Part shown: one piece after another, positions 27,871 through 36,936 of the stretch
Layout of the letters: each line of letters starts with the position of its first letter
Numbering within the stretch: the stretch's first letter is position 1
From: Lichenicola cladoniae
GTDB lineage: Bacteria; Pseudomonadota; Alphaproteobacteria; Acetobacterales; Acetobacteraceae
Assembly (NCBI RefSeq): GCF_013201075.1
Contig: NZ_CP053708.1
Span: 1,181,501 to 1,245,500 of the forward strand
Direction of reading: 5' to 3'
DNA length: 64,000 bases
Translations under genes and position numbers: made by a program
Notes under the pieces: model-generated
What the model was told of the DNA's origin: nothing
Seen by the model: the letters and a program-made list of their open reading frames with translations, nothing else
Database searches by the model: none

Positions 27871-28836
27871 ATGAAGCCAGTCGTCCGCATCTTATTGATC
27901 TCGCTTGCGCTGATCGGCGCAACGATCCGTGTCACGGCCGCCAGAGCCGGGGCGCCGCAGGACATTATCGTCGATACCGATATCGGTGACGATATCGACG
28001 ACGCATTCGCGCTTGCGCTGGTCCTGGCCTCGCCCGAATTCCAGATCGACGGCATTACCACCAGCTTCGGCGATACCGGTCTCCGTGCGCGCGAGGTCCA
28101 GCGCCTGCTTCGGATCGCCGGCCGGCCGGGTATCCCGGTCGCAGCCGGCCCGAGGACCGCGCCGGGCACGCCCTTCACCCAGGCCGAATGGGCCAGTTCC
28201 GAGCCACAGCCGCCGACGCCGTTCCCGGATGCCGTCGGCTTCATGCTGGGCCGGCTGCGTGCGGCGCCGCCCGGCCGGATCACCCTGATCGCGCTCGCGC
28301 CGTTGACCACGGTCGGCGCAATGATCGATCGCGACCCGGTCGCCTTCCGCCGCCTGCGCCGGGTGGTGATGATGGGCGGGTCGATCCGGCGCGGCTACGG
28401 CGCCCATGCCGGCGAGACCTCCAGTCAGCCGAGCATCGAATACAACATCCGCTCCGACCCGACTGGCTTCGCAAAGCTCCTCGCCAGCACTGTGCCGATC
28501 GAGATGATGCCGATCGACGCCACCGAGATCGCACTCGGAGACACCAGGCGGAACCGATTGTTCGCAATTCGCTCGCCGCTGAACGGGGCCCTGTCCGAAC
28601 TGTACAGGCAGTGGGCTGCCCATAACGCCTGGGGCGTCACCCCGACGCTGTTCGACGTGGTGCCGGTGGCGCGGTTGCTGCGGCCTTCGGTGTGCAAGCC
28701 GGTCCCGCTCAGGATCGCGGTCTCGAACGCCGGCGCCACGTCCGTCGTGGAGGGTGCGCCGAACGTGACGGCCTGCCTCGATGTCGACCGCGATGCCGTG
28801 CTCGATCTGTTGCAGGACCGGCTGCAGCCGAAATAG
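27871..28836 (+). CDS. Secreted inosine/uridine-preferring nucleoside hydrolase
   Basis: 321 residues. The calcium-binding aspartate cluster (VDTDIGDDIDDAFALALVL) and the family strands TLIALAPLTTVGAMI and VVMMGGSI are present. Unlike typical cytosolic hydrolases it begins with a signal peptide (MKPVVRILLISLALIGATIR, then AARAGA), so it probably acts in the periplasm to release bases from nucleosides. Ribosome site AGGGTGG sits just before ATG. It ends close to a GC hairpin with a short T-run. Confidence 0.85.
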   Translation: MKPVVRILLISLALIGATIRVTAARAGAPQDIIVDTDIGDDIDDAFALALVLASPEFQIDGITTSFGDTGLRAREVQRLLRIAGRPGIPVAAGPRTAPGTPFTQAEWASSEPQPPTPFPDAVGFMLGRLRAAPPGRITLIALAPLTTVGAMIDRDPVAFRRLRRVVMMGGSIRRGYGAHAGETSSQPSIEYNIRSDPTGFAKLLASTVPIEMMPIDATEIALGDTRRNRLFAIRSPLNGALSELYRQWAAHNAWGVTPTLFDVVPVARLLRPSVCKPVPLRIAVSNAGATSVVEGAPNVTACLDVDRDAVLDLLQDRLQPK

Positions 28837-28856
28837 CCGTCCAGCCCGGACGGTTT
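28837..28856 (+). terminator. Probable intrinsic terminator after nucleoside hydrolase
   Basis: Six-base-pair stem CCGTCC / GGACGG around AGCCC, followed by TTTG. It starts one base after the stop codon. The T-run is short, so efficiency may be low. Confidence 0.45.
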
Positions 28857-28889
28857 GTGGTTCGGGATGGCGGCTGGTAAAGGCCGGGC

Positions 28890-30761
28890 ATGACGTTTGC
28901 GCCGACACTGCCGGCCTTGCCCGCGATTGCGATGCCTGCTTCCGGATCGATCGACCCGCCCGCTTCCGACCGTATGACCGAGCCGGTACCCGAGCCTGTC
29001 CCCGAACCCGAGGCGTCGCGGGAGCCGGCCTCGAGTGCCGCGCTGCTGCGACGATTATGGCGCGAGGACGTGAAGCAGAACCACGGCCGCCTGCTGGCGG
29101 TGCTGGTGCTGACCGTGCTGATGGCCGGACTGACCGCGCTCTATCCTCTGGTGATCCAGCGCGCGCTGGACATGTTCAGCTCGCACGATCCGCGCATCCT
29201 GTACCAGGTGCCGGCCCTGGTGGTGGTGATCACCGCGGCCAAGGCGGCGGCGCAGTATGGACAGACCATCGCCGTCCAGAACCTCGTGCTGATCGTGATC
29301 CGCCGGCTGCAGGGCCGGATGTTCGCGCACCTGATCGAGGCCGACATCGCCCGCATCGAGCGCGAAGCCCCGGCCCAGCTCGCGGCGCGCTTCACCACCG
29401 ATGCCGTCACCATTCGCGAGGCGATGATCCGCGCGGTGAACTCGCTTGGCGACTCCGTGACCGTGCTCGGGCTGGTGGCGTCGATGTTCTACATGGACTG
29501 GGAGCTCAGCCTGATCGCGGCGCTGCTCTACCCGATCGCCGCCGTGCCGATCCAGCGCATCGGCAAGCGTATCCGCCGCGCATCCGGCGGCATGCAGGAG
29601 CAGATCGGCCAGACGGCGACCATCCTCAACGAGAGCTTCGCCCAGGCCCGCAGCGTGCGCGTGTATCGCCTGGAACAGTCCGAGACGGCACGGGCCAACC
29701 ACTCGTTCGACCTGCTTCATAACAGCCTGCTCCGCATCACCCGTGGCCGTGCGCGGGTCGATCCGCTGCTCGAGGTGCTGGGCGGCTCGGCGGTGGCGGC
29801 GGTGCTCGGCTTCGCCGGATGGCGCGCGGCCATGGGCGGCAGCACTCTTGGTGACTTCTCCGGCTTTGTCGCTGCCCTGCTGCTGGCATCCCGCCCGTTG
29901 CGGGCGCTGGGCTCGCTGAACGCCGCGATCCAGGAAGGCCTGGCGGGACTGGTGCGGATTTTCGGGGTGATCGACGAGCCCGCCGGCGTGCGGGAGACGC
30001 CGACCGCCTGCGCGCTGCCGGCCGGGCGCGGGCGCCTGGTGTTCGAGGATGTGTCGTTCCGCTACCCGGACGGGCGTTCCGGCCTGAACGGACTGAGCTT
30101 TGTCGCCGAGCCCGGCCTCACCGTGGCCCTGGTCGGGCCGTCGGGCGCCGGCAAATCGACGGCCCTGTCGCTGATCCCGCGCCTACACGACGTTCTGGGT
30201 GGCCGCATCATGCTCGATGGGGTCGATCTGCGCGACCTGCGGGTGTCGGCGCTACGGGACGCGATCGCCTATGTGAGCCAGGATACGCTGCTGTTCGACA
30301 CCAGCATCGCCGACAATATCCGCATGGGTCGCCCGGGCGCGGACGAGGAGGCGGTGCGATCCGCCGCCCGTGCCGCCGCCGCGGAGGATTTCGTGCTCGC
30401 CCTGCCGAACGGGTTCGAGACTCGCGTCGGCCCCGGCGGGCAGCGGCTGTCCGGAGGCCAGCGCCAGCGCGTGGCGCTCGCGCGTGCTCTGCTGCGCGAT
30501 CCCAGGCTGCTGCTGCTCGACGAGGCAACCAGCGCGCTCGATACCGAGAGCGAGGCCACCGTGCAGGAAGCTCTGGCCCGGCTGCGCCTGGGTCGCACCA
30601 CCATCATCGTGGCACACCGGCTTTCGACCGTGCGTTCGGCGGACCTGGTGGTCGCCCTTGCGGACGGCCGTGCGATCGAATGCGGCACGCATGCCCAGCT
30701 GATGGCCGAAGACGGCCTCTATGCGAGGCTGGTCAAGACCCAGGGCCTGGCGCTGGCCTGA
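28890..30761 (+). CDS. ABC exporter, fused permease-ATPase (MsbA/Atm1 type)
   Basis: 623-residue half-transporter. A Pro/Glu-rich cytoplasmic leader (PVPEPVPEPEAS) precedes six membrane helices (residues about 65-345). The nucleotide-binding domain has Walker A (LVGPSGAGKSTALSLI), Q-loop (YVSQDTLLFD), signature (LSGGQRQRVALARALLR), Walker B (LLLLDEATSAL) and His switch (VAHRLSTV). It should homodimerise and export a lipid, peptide or drug. No substrate clue in the neighbours: the gene upstream is a secreted hydrolase and the one downstream converges on it. Confidence 0.9.
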   Translation: MTFAPTLPALPAIAMPASGSIDPPASDRMTEPVPEPVPEPEASREPASSAALLRRLWREDVKQNHGRLLAVLVLTVLMAGLTALYPLVIQRALDMFSSHDPRILYQVPALVVVITAAKAAAQYGQTIAVQNLVLIVIRRLQGRMFAHLIEADIARIEREAPAQLAARFTTDAVTIREAMIRAVNSLGDSVTVLGLVASMFYMDWELSLIAALLYPIAAVPIQRIGKRIRRASGGMQEQIGQTATILNESFAQARSVRVYRLEQSETARANHSFDLLHNSLLRITRGRARVDPLLEVLGGSAVAAVLGFAGWRAAMGGSTLGDFSGFVAALLLASRPLRALGSLNAAIQEGLAGLVRIFGVIDEPAGVRETPTACALPAGRGRLVFEDVSFRYPDGRSGLNGLSFVAEPGLTVALVGPSGAGKSTALSLIPRLHDVLGGRIMLDGVDLRDLRVSALRDAIAYVSQDTLLFDTSIADNIRMGRPGADEEAVRSAARAAAAEDFVLALPNGFETRVGPGGQRLSGGQRQRVALARALLRDPRLLLLDEATSALDTESEATVQEALARLRLGRTTIIVAHRLSTVRSADLVVALADGRAIECGTHAQLMAEDGLYARLVKTQGLALA

Positions 30762-30801
30762 GCCATCGGCGGTCCGGTGCGGCTGGAGTCTGCGCAGCGA
30801 C

Positions 30802-32205
30802 CTACGCCGGCAGCAGCGACTGGAAACGCTCCCTGGCCCGCTCGTAGAGAATAACGTCGAGGCGGGTGAGCCTGGCCAGTTCGGCCTCGATTTCCGGCGT
30901 GATGGTCTCGCGCGGTGTCGGACGCACCTGCAGCAGCACGTTCCGCTCGACGTTCGACATGACGTTCACCTCCGGGGTGCGGTCCGGCGGCGTGAAGCCG
31001 AGCAGGCGCCCCAGCACCGACAGGCTGTCGCCGAGCTGGCCCGACATCCCGACGAAGTCGAGCCCGTCCAGCGCCCGGATCGCGGCGGTGAGGGACGCCT
31101 CGGGCGCGTCCACCAGCGGATCGCCGGACCGGGTGGCGAACAGCCCGGTCAGGCGTCTCACGTACATGTTGTCGATGTCGTTGCGGATGCCGGCATCCTC
31201 GGCGCGGAGGAACGCCAACAGCCCGTTCTCCCTGGCGAAACTGAGCCCGGCCGACTGCTCGTCCTGGTTCGCATGCCAGAAATAGTAGAGCGACAGGATG
31301 CGCTCGGCGGGCTCGCGGAGCAGGCAGAGCGTGAACCTCGGCTCGCTGCAATCGAGGCGCCGCATGGTCGGCAGGTCGTAATGTCCCCAGACGATCTCGG
31401 CCTCCCGGTGGGCGGTCGCCAGTGCCTCCTGCTCGGAGCAGGAGCGGCCCGGGGCATGCCGTCGGTCGGTCTGGGAGTGGATCTGCAGCGGATGGAACTG
31501 GGCTGCCAGCACGGTGACCAGCGAGGACCCGGCGGTTTTTTCCAGGTGCATGAACCGCACCTTCGGGCCGCGCCACAGGGCGAGCGTGTTTCCCATCATC
31601 TGGGCATCGCTGAGCACCACCGGCTGCTCGCTCGCGTTGGCGGCGCCGAGCAGCATGCTCCGGCTGAGCAGCGGCCGCGCCGCCGGCACATAGGCGGCCG
31701 CACGCAGGAGCGGCGGCAAGGCGTGGGAGGTCGCCTGCAGCCCGCGCACGAACGCGGCCTGCTCCTCGGCACCCGGCCAGCGCCCGATCATCAGGCGCAG
31801 CGTGATCCGGCCGGGCAGGCCTGCGCTGGCACGTCGCATCATCGCGCCCGCAACCCTCAGGATACGGGACCGGATCATGCCGGACAGCATCGCGCCGGAC
31901 GACGCCGGGCGATGCGGGCCGGCCGACGCCAGCGACAGTAACAATCCCGCGGCGAAACCGAGCAGGATGAACCCGGCCTCATCGACATGGCCGACCAGTC
32001 CCAGACGATCCGGGATCAGATCGATGGGCACGAACAGGTAGCCGAAGCCGGCTGCGACGAGCAGCTTGGGTGCGATACCGGACTGTCGGCTGAACAACCT
32101 GGCAATGTTGGCGTTGCTCGTCACCAGAGCGAAGAAACCGGCTTCGCTCGGGAATCCGGTGGCCTGAGGACGTTGATCTGCTGTGCCCGGCACGCGCATC
32201 GACAT
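30802..32205 (-). CDS. YkvA (DUF1232) - sulfotransferase fusion protein
   Basis: 467 residues from ATG 32205. Residues about 36-89 match YkvA/DUF1232, including the hallmark YLFVPIDLIPDRLGLVGHVD and two hydrophobic stretches. Residues about 215-467 match Sulfotransfer_2-type PAPS-dependent sulfotransferases: FMHLEKTAGSSL is the 5'-phosphosulfate loop (usual form HIPKTAGTS) and LREPAERILSLYYF the 3'-phosphate site. A basic linker lies between. The protein is likely membrane-associated and cytoplasmic. Acceptor unknown; a cell-surface glycan is a guess. The domain pairing is unusual. Start supported by AGGTG close to two near-adjacent ATGs. Confidence 0.72.
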   Translation of the reverse strand: MSMRVPGTADQRPQATGFPSEAGFFALVTSNANIARLFSRQSGIAPKLLVAAGFGYLFVPIDLIPDRLGLVGHVDEAGFILLGFAAGLLLSLASAGPHRPASSGAMLSGMIRSRILRVAGAMMRRASAGLPGRITLRLMIGRWPGAEEQAAFVRGLQATSHALPPLLRAAAYVPAARPLLSRSMLLGAANASEQPVVLSDAQMMGNTLALWRGPKVRFMHLEKTAGSSLVTVLAAQFHPLQIHSQTDRRHAPGRSCSEQEALATAHREAEIVWGHYDLPTMRRLDCSEPRFTLCLLREPAERILSLYYFWHANQDEQSAGLSFARENGLLAFLRAEDAGIRNDIDNMYVRRLTGLFATRSGDPLVDAPEASLTAAIRALDGLDFVGMSGQLGDSLSVLGRLLGFTPPDRTPEVNVMSNVERNVLLQVRPTPRETITPEIEAELARLTRLDVILYERARERFQSLLPA

Positions 32206-32516
32206 GTCACCTGTCTCGATGTCAGCCTGCAGCGACCTGCGGCATGACGATCGTCGCAGTCGTTCGCCGCCGATGTCGCCGCCCATCGCGTTACAGACCG
32301 TGTCGCCTGTTACAACAACGTCAGGTCCGTCATCCAAAATTCATAATGTCGGAAAAATCCGCTTCGGGGGGAACAACTTGCCGCGGGTCGAGCGCCCCGC
32401 CATCACGATCCTGCTACGGCGAAAAATGCCGCCGCCATTGCCGACCGGAGCCTGCCATGGCAATTTGACCGATCGGTCAGCGGATGCTCGGCCAGGTTTA
32501 CGCGCCCGGGGGCAGG
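32206..32516. promoter_or_regulatory. Divergent promoter region of the sulfotransferase fusion and emrA
   Basis: 311 bp without a convincing gene. The centre (about 32325-32360) is AT-rich. It contains the perfect 14-bp palindrome described separately, near the emrA end. Confidence 0.4.
32466..32479. promoter_or_regulatory. TetR-type operator palindrome upstream of emrAB
   Basis: TGACCGATCGGTCA is a perfect 14-bp palindrome 38 bp before the emrA start codon and of the GACCG-CGGTC type common for TetR repressors. Its first bases could double as a -35 element. No TetR gene is immediately adjacent; the one downstream at 35324 has a different candidate site in front of itself. Confidence 0.55.
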
Positions 32517-33698
32517 ATGGCTGAAGACGACCAGCAGCATGATGGCGGCCAGGACAACCATCGCGATGATGATCCGAAGGCGTCCGACAAGAAGGAAGCC
32601 GAGCCCGCCGATCAGGGGAGCGAGGACAAGAAAAAAGAGGAGAAGCATGACGCCGACCGCAAGGCGTCCAAGCCCTACGTCAAGATCGGGCTCGTGCTGT
32701 TCCTCCTGGTGCTGGTCGGCGGCGGTTTCTACTTCTGGCTGACGACGCGCGGCGAGGAGAGCACCGACGACGCCTTTACCTCGGGCCGCACCATCACCGT
32801 TGCGCCGCACGTGGCCGGCTACGTCGTCGAACTCGATGTCAACGACAACGAGTTCGTGCATGAAGGCCAGGTGCTGCTGCGGATCGACCCGCGCGACTAC
32901 CAGGCGACCCGCGACCAGGCCCAGGCGACCCTCGACCAGTCGAAGGGCCAGCTGGCCAGTTCGCGGTTCAACGTGGAAGTCGCAAGGCAGACCTTTCCGG
33001 GCCAGCTCAAGCAGGCCCAAGGCCAGCTGCTCCTGGCGCAGGCGCAGCAGTTCCGCGCCGAAACCGACTACAAGCGCCAGCACAGCATCGAGCGTGCCGC
33101 CACCTCGCAGCAGCAGGTCGACTACTCGACCGCCGCACTCGACCAGGCCAAGGCGCAAGTGCTGCAGGCAGAGGGCCAGTTGCAGCAGTCGAGCCCCGTG
33201 GTTCCCAACATCGGCACCACCCAGACGCGGGTGGCCCAGCAGACGGCGTCCCTGGCCCAGGCGCAGGCGCAGGTCGTACAGGCCGACCTCAACCTCGGCT
33301 GGACGGTCATCCGTGCGCCGCACGATGGCTGGATCGCCCAGCGCAACGTCGAGCGCGGCAACTACGTGCAGAACGGCCAGTCGCTATTCTCGATCGTCGA
33401 GCCCGACGTCTGGATCACCGCCAACTTCAAGGAAACCCAGATCACCCGCATCCGTGCAGGCCAGTCGGTGAACATCTCGGTCGACGCCTATCCGCAACTC
33501 AAGCTGCGCGGACATGTGGACAGCGTGCAGCTCGGTTCGGGTGCGGCCTTCAGCGCCTTCCCGCCGGAGAACGCCACCGGCAACTTCGTCAAGATCGTCC
33601 AGCGCGTGCCGGTCAAGGTGATCATCGATAGCGGACTCGATCCGCTGGCTCCGTTGCCGCTGGGCATTTCGGTCGAGCCCACGGTCGACGTGAAGTGA
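32517..33698 (+). CDS. emrA: EmrA-like membrane fusion protein
   Basis: HlyD/EmrA adaptor of about 393 residues. A highly charged cytoplasmic leader (Asp/Glu/Lys/His-rich, residues 1-50) precedes one membrane anchor (IGLVLFLLVLVGGGFYFWL), a lipoyl half (APHVAGYVVELDVNDNEFV), a long helical hairpin with Gln/Ala repeats, and the second lipoyl half (VIRAPHDGWIAQRNVERG). It partners the MFS pump that follows. Start chosen at ATG 32517 with GGGGG-CAGG just ahead; an ATG 33 bases earlier is less likely. Confidence 0.88.
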   Translation: MAEDDQQHDGGQDNHRDDDPKASDKKEAEPADQGSEDKKKEEKHDADRKASKPYVKIGLVLFLLVLVGGGFYFWLTTRGEESTDDAFTSGRTITVAPHVAGYVVELDVNDNEFVHEGQVLLRIDPRDYQATRDQAQATLDQSKGQLASSRFNVEVARQTFPGQLKQAQGQLLLAQAQQFRAETDYKRQHSIERAATSQQQVDYSTAALDQAKAQVLQAEGQLQQSSPVVPNIGTTQTRVAQQTASLAQAQAQVVQADLNLGWTVIRAPHDGWIAQRNVERGNYVQNGQSLFSIVEPDVWITANFKETQITRIRAGQSVNISVDAYPQLKLRGHVDSVQLGSGAAFSAFPPENATGNFVKIVQRVPVKVIIDSGLDPLAPLPLGISVEPTVDVK

Positions 33699-35284
33699 GC
33701 GGCGCGGCGACGAAGGCGGGAGCGCCCGCCGGCGACCAGGACTGGAAGCCGAAGGGCAATCCATGGCTGATCGCCATCGTCGTCACGCTCGCCGCCTTCA
33801 TGGAGATCCTCGACACGACGATCGTGAACGTGTCGCTGCCGCATATCGCGGGTGATCTCTCGACGTCCTACAACGATGCGGCTTGGGCGCTGACCTCCTA
33901 CCTGGCGGCGAACGGGATCGTGCTGACGATTTCCGGTTGGCTCGGACGCCGGCTTGGACGCAAGCGATACTTCCTGATCTGCATCGTGATGTTCACGGTG
34001 TTCTCGTTCCTGTGCGGCGTGGCGACCAGCCTGCCGCAGCTGATCGTGTTCCGGCTGTTCCAGGGGCTGTTCGGCGGCGGGCTGCAGCCGAACCAGCAAT
34101 CGATCATCCTGGATACGTTCCCGCCGGCCAAGCGTGGCGGTGCGTTCGCCATCACCGCGATCGCCACCATCGTGGCCCCGGTACTCGGGCCGACACTCGG
34201 CGGCTACATCACCGATAATTTCTCCTGGCGCTGGGTGTTCTTCCTGAACGTCCCGGTCGGGATCTTCGCCGCCCTCGCGGTCAGCGCGCTGGTCGAGGAT
34301 CCGCCCTGGGCGCGCATGCGCAAGACCCCGGTCGACCTGATCGGACTGTCGCTGATCACCATCGGGCTCGGATGCCTCGAGGTGATGATGGATCGCGGCG
34401 AGGACGATGACTGGTTCGGCTCGACCTTCATCTGTGTCCTGGCCGTGCTCAGTGTGGCCGGTATCCTGGGCGCGGTCGGGTGGCTACTGACGACCAAGCG
34501 CCCAGCCGTCGATCTGCGCGTGCTCGGCGACCGCAACTTTGCGATCGGTGCGATGCTGATCGGCGTCGTCGGGATCGTGCTGTACGCGAGTGCGGTGCTG
34601 GTGCCTCAGTTCGCGCAGCAGGTGGTCGGCTACACGGCGACGCTGGCCGGGCTGATCCTGTCGCCGGGCGGTCTCGGGATCATCGTCCTGATCCCGCTGG
34701 TCAACATCGCGATGAAGCATGTCGAGACCCGATACATCATCGCGACCGGCTTCACGATCATGGGCGCGTCGCTGGTCTATTCATCGCATCTCATCCTGCA
34801 GATCGACTTCAAGCACCTGGTGATGTTCCGGCTGGCCCAGACCGCGGCGTTGGGATTCCTGTTCGTCCCGATCAGTACGATTGCCTACCGAACCTTGCCG
34901 CGCGAGATGAATGGCGACGCGTCGGCACTGTTCAGCATGTTCCGCAACGTGTTCGGGGCGATCGGAATTGCCATGAGCACGTCGCTGATCACCCAGCGGA
35001 CCCAGGTGCGCGAGGCGCACATGACGCATTGGATGACGCCGTTCTACCAGCCGTACAACGAGTACATCCATCGAAGCGAGATGCTGCTGCAGCGGCTTGG
35101 GCGGCCGCCGGCCTCGATCCACGCGGGCGCACAGCACCAAATCTACCAGCAGTTCGTGCGGCAGGCGACGGTGCTCGCCTATAATGACTGCTTCCTGCTG
35201 TTCTCGCTGATCGCGTTCGCGGTGGTGCCGTTCTGCTTCCTGCTGAAGCCCGGTGTCAGCGGGGGGAAACCGGCCGCGAAATAG
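33695..35284 (+). CDS. emrB: EmrB/QacA-type MFS drug exporter (DHA2 family)
   Basis: 529-residue, 14-helix major facilitator proton antiporter. Motif D1-like MEILDTTIVNVSLPHIAGDL opens helix 1, and motif A-like GWLGRRLGRKRYFL follows helix 2. Motif C appears in helix 5 (IATIVAPVLGPTLGGYI). It starts at GTG overlapping the emrA stop (GTGA), so the pump and adaptor are translated together. Likely drug or organic-acid export; no TolC-type gene is present in the cluster. Confidence 0.9.
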   Translation: MSGAATKAGAPAGDQDWKPKGNPWLIAIVVTLAAFMEILDTTIVNVSLPHIAGDLSTSYNDAAWALTSYLAANGIVLTISGWLGRRLGRKRYFLICIVMFTVFSFLCGVATSLPQLIVFRLFQGLFGGGLQPNQQSIILDTFPPAKRGGAFAITAIATIVAPVLGPTLGGYITDNFSWRWVFFLNVPVGIFAALAVSALVEDPPWARMRKTPVDLIGLSLITIGLGCLEVMMDRGEDDDWFGSTFICVLAVLSVAGILGAVGWLLTTKRPAVDLRVLGDRNFAIGAMLIGVVGIVLYASAVLVPQFAQQVVGYTATLAGLILSPGGLGIIVLIPLVNIAMKHVETRYIIATGFTIMGASLVYSSHLILQIDFKHLVMFRLAQTAALGFLFVPISTIAYRTLPREMNGDASALFSMFRNVFGAIGIAMSTSLITQRTQVREAHMTHWMTPFYQPYNEYIHRSEMLLQRLGRPPASIHAGAQHQIYQQFVRQATVLAYNDCFLLFSLIAFAVVPFCFLLKPGVSGGKPAAK

Positions 35285-35323
35285 GTTCGTCTCGCGGGAT
35301 CGAAAGCGCCTGGTGCGGAGACG

Positions 35324-35971
35324 CTACCGGAGCTGCCCGATCAGATCGGCGCGACGCTTCGCACCGGTGAAGCCGAGCAGACTGATGCAGGCGCCCGCTT
35401 GGACGGCACGACCCAGGTTCTCGTCCTGCAGCTCGCCGGCAATCCAGAACGAGACACAGCCCCGGAAACTGAAGGCAAGCTGATCCGCGAGCAAGGCCTG
35501 GGCAAGTTCCTTCAGGTCGTCCGTCACGCCTGCAAGATCTCCAAGCGCCAGCGACCAGAGCTCCCGTGAGTTCTGCCGGACCGATGCGGGCATGGGGCTG
35601 GCGACGCCGAGCGATCCGACCACCGCCTTGTGGACGGCAGCTTTTTCCAGCAGCAGCGCGATACTGATCCGCCCCATCGCCAGCACCCGGTCGACCGTAT
35701 CCCCATCGGGTGCCTCGTCGCGGAAACGCGTCGCCATCCGCCCGATCAATCGCGACGACAAGGCCTGCATGATCGCGTTCTTGCTGCCGAAATGATTGAA
35801 CGGCGTTGCAAATCCGACGCCAGCCTCGGCTGCCAGCGCACGCATCGAAAAATCGGCGGGCTCGCCCTGCTGGAGCAGGCGCTCGGCCGCGTCGAGGACG
35901 ACGTCGCGGGCGATCTGCCGGTTCCTGTCCCGCAGCGTCGGCCGCGATGGTTCTGCCAGGCTCTGTCTCAC
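35324..35971 (-). CDS. TetR/AcrR-family transcriptional regulator
   Basis: 215 residues, starting at GTG with GGGAGG five bases upstream. N-terminal helix-turn-helix: LDAAERLLQQGEPADFSMRA then AEAGVGFATPFNHFGSKNAI, the TetR signature. The C-terminal ligand domain is not assigned. It lies convergent with emrB and divergent from a short-chain dehydrogenase, with an inverted repeat in the shared promoter region, so it most likely represses the dehydrogenase and itself. Confidence 0.88.
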   Translation of the reverse strand: MRQSLAEPSRPTLRDRNRQIARDVVLDAAERLLQQGEPADFSMRALAAEAGVGFATPFNHFGSKNAIMQALSSRLIGRMATRFRDEAPDGDTVDRVLAMGRISIALLLEKAAVHKAVVGSLGVASPMPASVRQNSRELWSLALGDLAGVTDDLKELAQALLADQLAFSFRGCVSFWIAGELQDENLGRAVQAGACISLLGFTGAKRRADLIGQLR

Positions 35972-36015
35972 TCATGCCTCCCGCGTGACGTCCAATCTAT
36001 ATCGTGATATAGATC

Positions 36016-36031
36016 TGATATACCGATATCA
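36016..36031. promoter_or_regulatory. Inverted repeat between tetR and the SDR gene
   Basis: TGATAT-ACCG-ATATCA with perfect six-base arms. A related, imperfect dyad (TATATCGTGATATA) sits just to the left at 35998-36011. The two lie in the 96-bp divergent region between the regulator and the dehydrogenase, the usual place for a TetR operator. The AT-richness also suggests the core promoters. Confidence 0.6.
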
Positions 36032-36067
36032 CTATTTTTCCATCGGTGGAACGCGAGAGGAACATTC

Positions 36068-36913
36068 ATGAGCGACATCAAGACCTTTTTCATAACCGGG
36101 GTCAGCTCGGGGCTGGGCAGGGCGTTTGCCTCGGGTGTGCTGGCCGCGGGCCATCGGCTGATCGGTACCGTCCGCGATCACGACGCCGCATCGGCGTTCA
36201 CCGCCCTCGCACCCGATCGGGCCCACGCTGTTCTCCTCGATGTCACGGATTTCGACGCCATCCCGAACGCCGTTGCCCAGGCGGAACGCGAGCTCGGTCC
36301 GATCGATGTCCTCGTCAACAATGCCGGCTATGGCCACGAGGGCATTCTGGAGGAATCCCCGCTGGAGGACATGCGCCGGCAGTTCGACGCCAACGTGTTC
36401 GGCGCGGTCGCGATGATCAAGGCGGTGCTACCGGGCATGCGTGCGCGGCGCTCCGGCCGCATCGTGAACGTCACCTCCATGGGCGGCTTCATCACCATGC
36501 CGGGTATCGCCTACTACTGCGGCAGCAAGTTCGCGCTCGAAGGGATTTCCGAGGCACTCGGCAAGGAACTGAAGCCGCTCGGCATTCACGTCACTTCATT
36601 GGCGCCGGGACAGTTCCGAACCGACTGGGCCGGGCGATCGATGATCCGTGCCGGGCGCAGCATTGCCGACTACGACACGATCATGGATCCGCTCCGTGCG
36701 GCGCGGCAGGCCAAGAGCGGTAACCAGCCCGGCGATCCCGCGAAGGCGGCACAGGCGCTGCTTCGACTGGTTGCTGCCGAGAATCCGCCTGTGCGGCTCT
36801 ATCTCGGCGCCGATGCACTCCAATTCGTCCGGGACAAGATCGACACCATGAAAGCTGAGATGGAGTTCTGGGAGCAGACGTCGCGTTCGACGGACTTTAC
36901 CCAACCAGCCTGA
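36068..36913 (+). CDS. Short-chain dehydrogenase/reductase
   Basis: 281 residues, classical SDR. The Rossmann glycine motif is TGVSSGLGRAFA, the NAG motif VLVNNAGYGHEG, and the catalytic triad Ser (VNVTSMGGF), Tyr-x3-Lys (YYCGSKFALEG). NAD(P)-dependent oxidoreductase with unknown substrate. Sequence style (retains LAPGQFRTDWAGRS) resembles SDRs often paired with TetR regulators. AGAGG lies about seven bases before ATG. Confidence 0.9.
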   Translation: MSDIKTFFITGVSSGLGRAFASGVLAAGHRLIGTVRDHDAASAFTALAPDRAHAVLLDVTDFDAIPNAVAQAERELGPIDVLVNNAGYGHEGILEESPLEDMRRQFDANVFGAVAMIKAVLPGMRARRSGRIVNVTSMGGFITMPGIAYYCGSKFALEGISEALGKELKPLGIHVTSLAPGQFRTDWAGRSMIRAGRSIADYDTIMDPLRAARQAKSGNQPGDPAKAAQALLRLVAAENPPVRLYLGADALQFVRDKIDTMKAEMEFWEQTSRSTDFTQPA

Positions 36914-36920
36914 ATGTATC

Positions 36921-36936
36921 CGGGGCCCTTACCCCG
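36921..36936. terminator. GC hairpin between convergent SDR and aldolase genes
   Basis: CGGGG-CCCTTA-CCCCG, a five-base-pair stem covering the end of the DapA-like gene eight bases after the SDR stop. No T-run. Possible bidirectional terminator, weak evidence. Confidence 0.3.
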
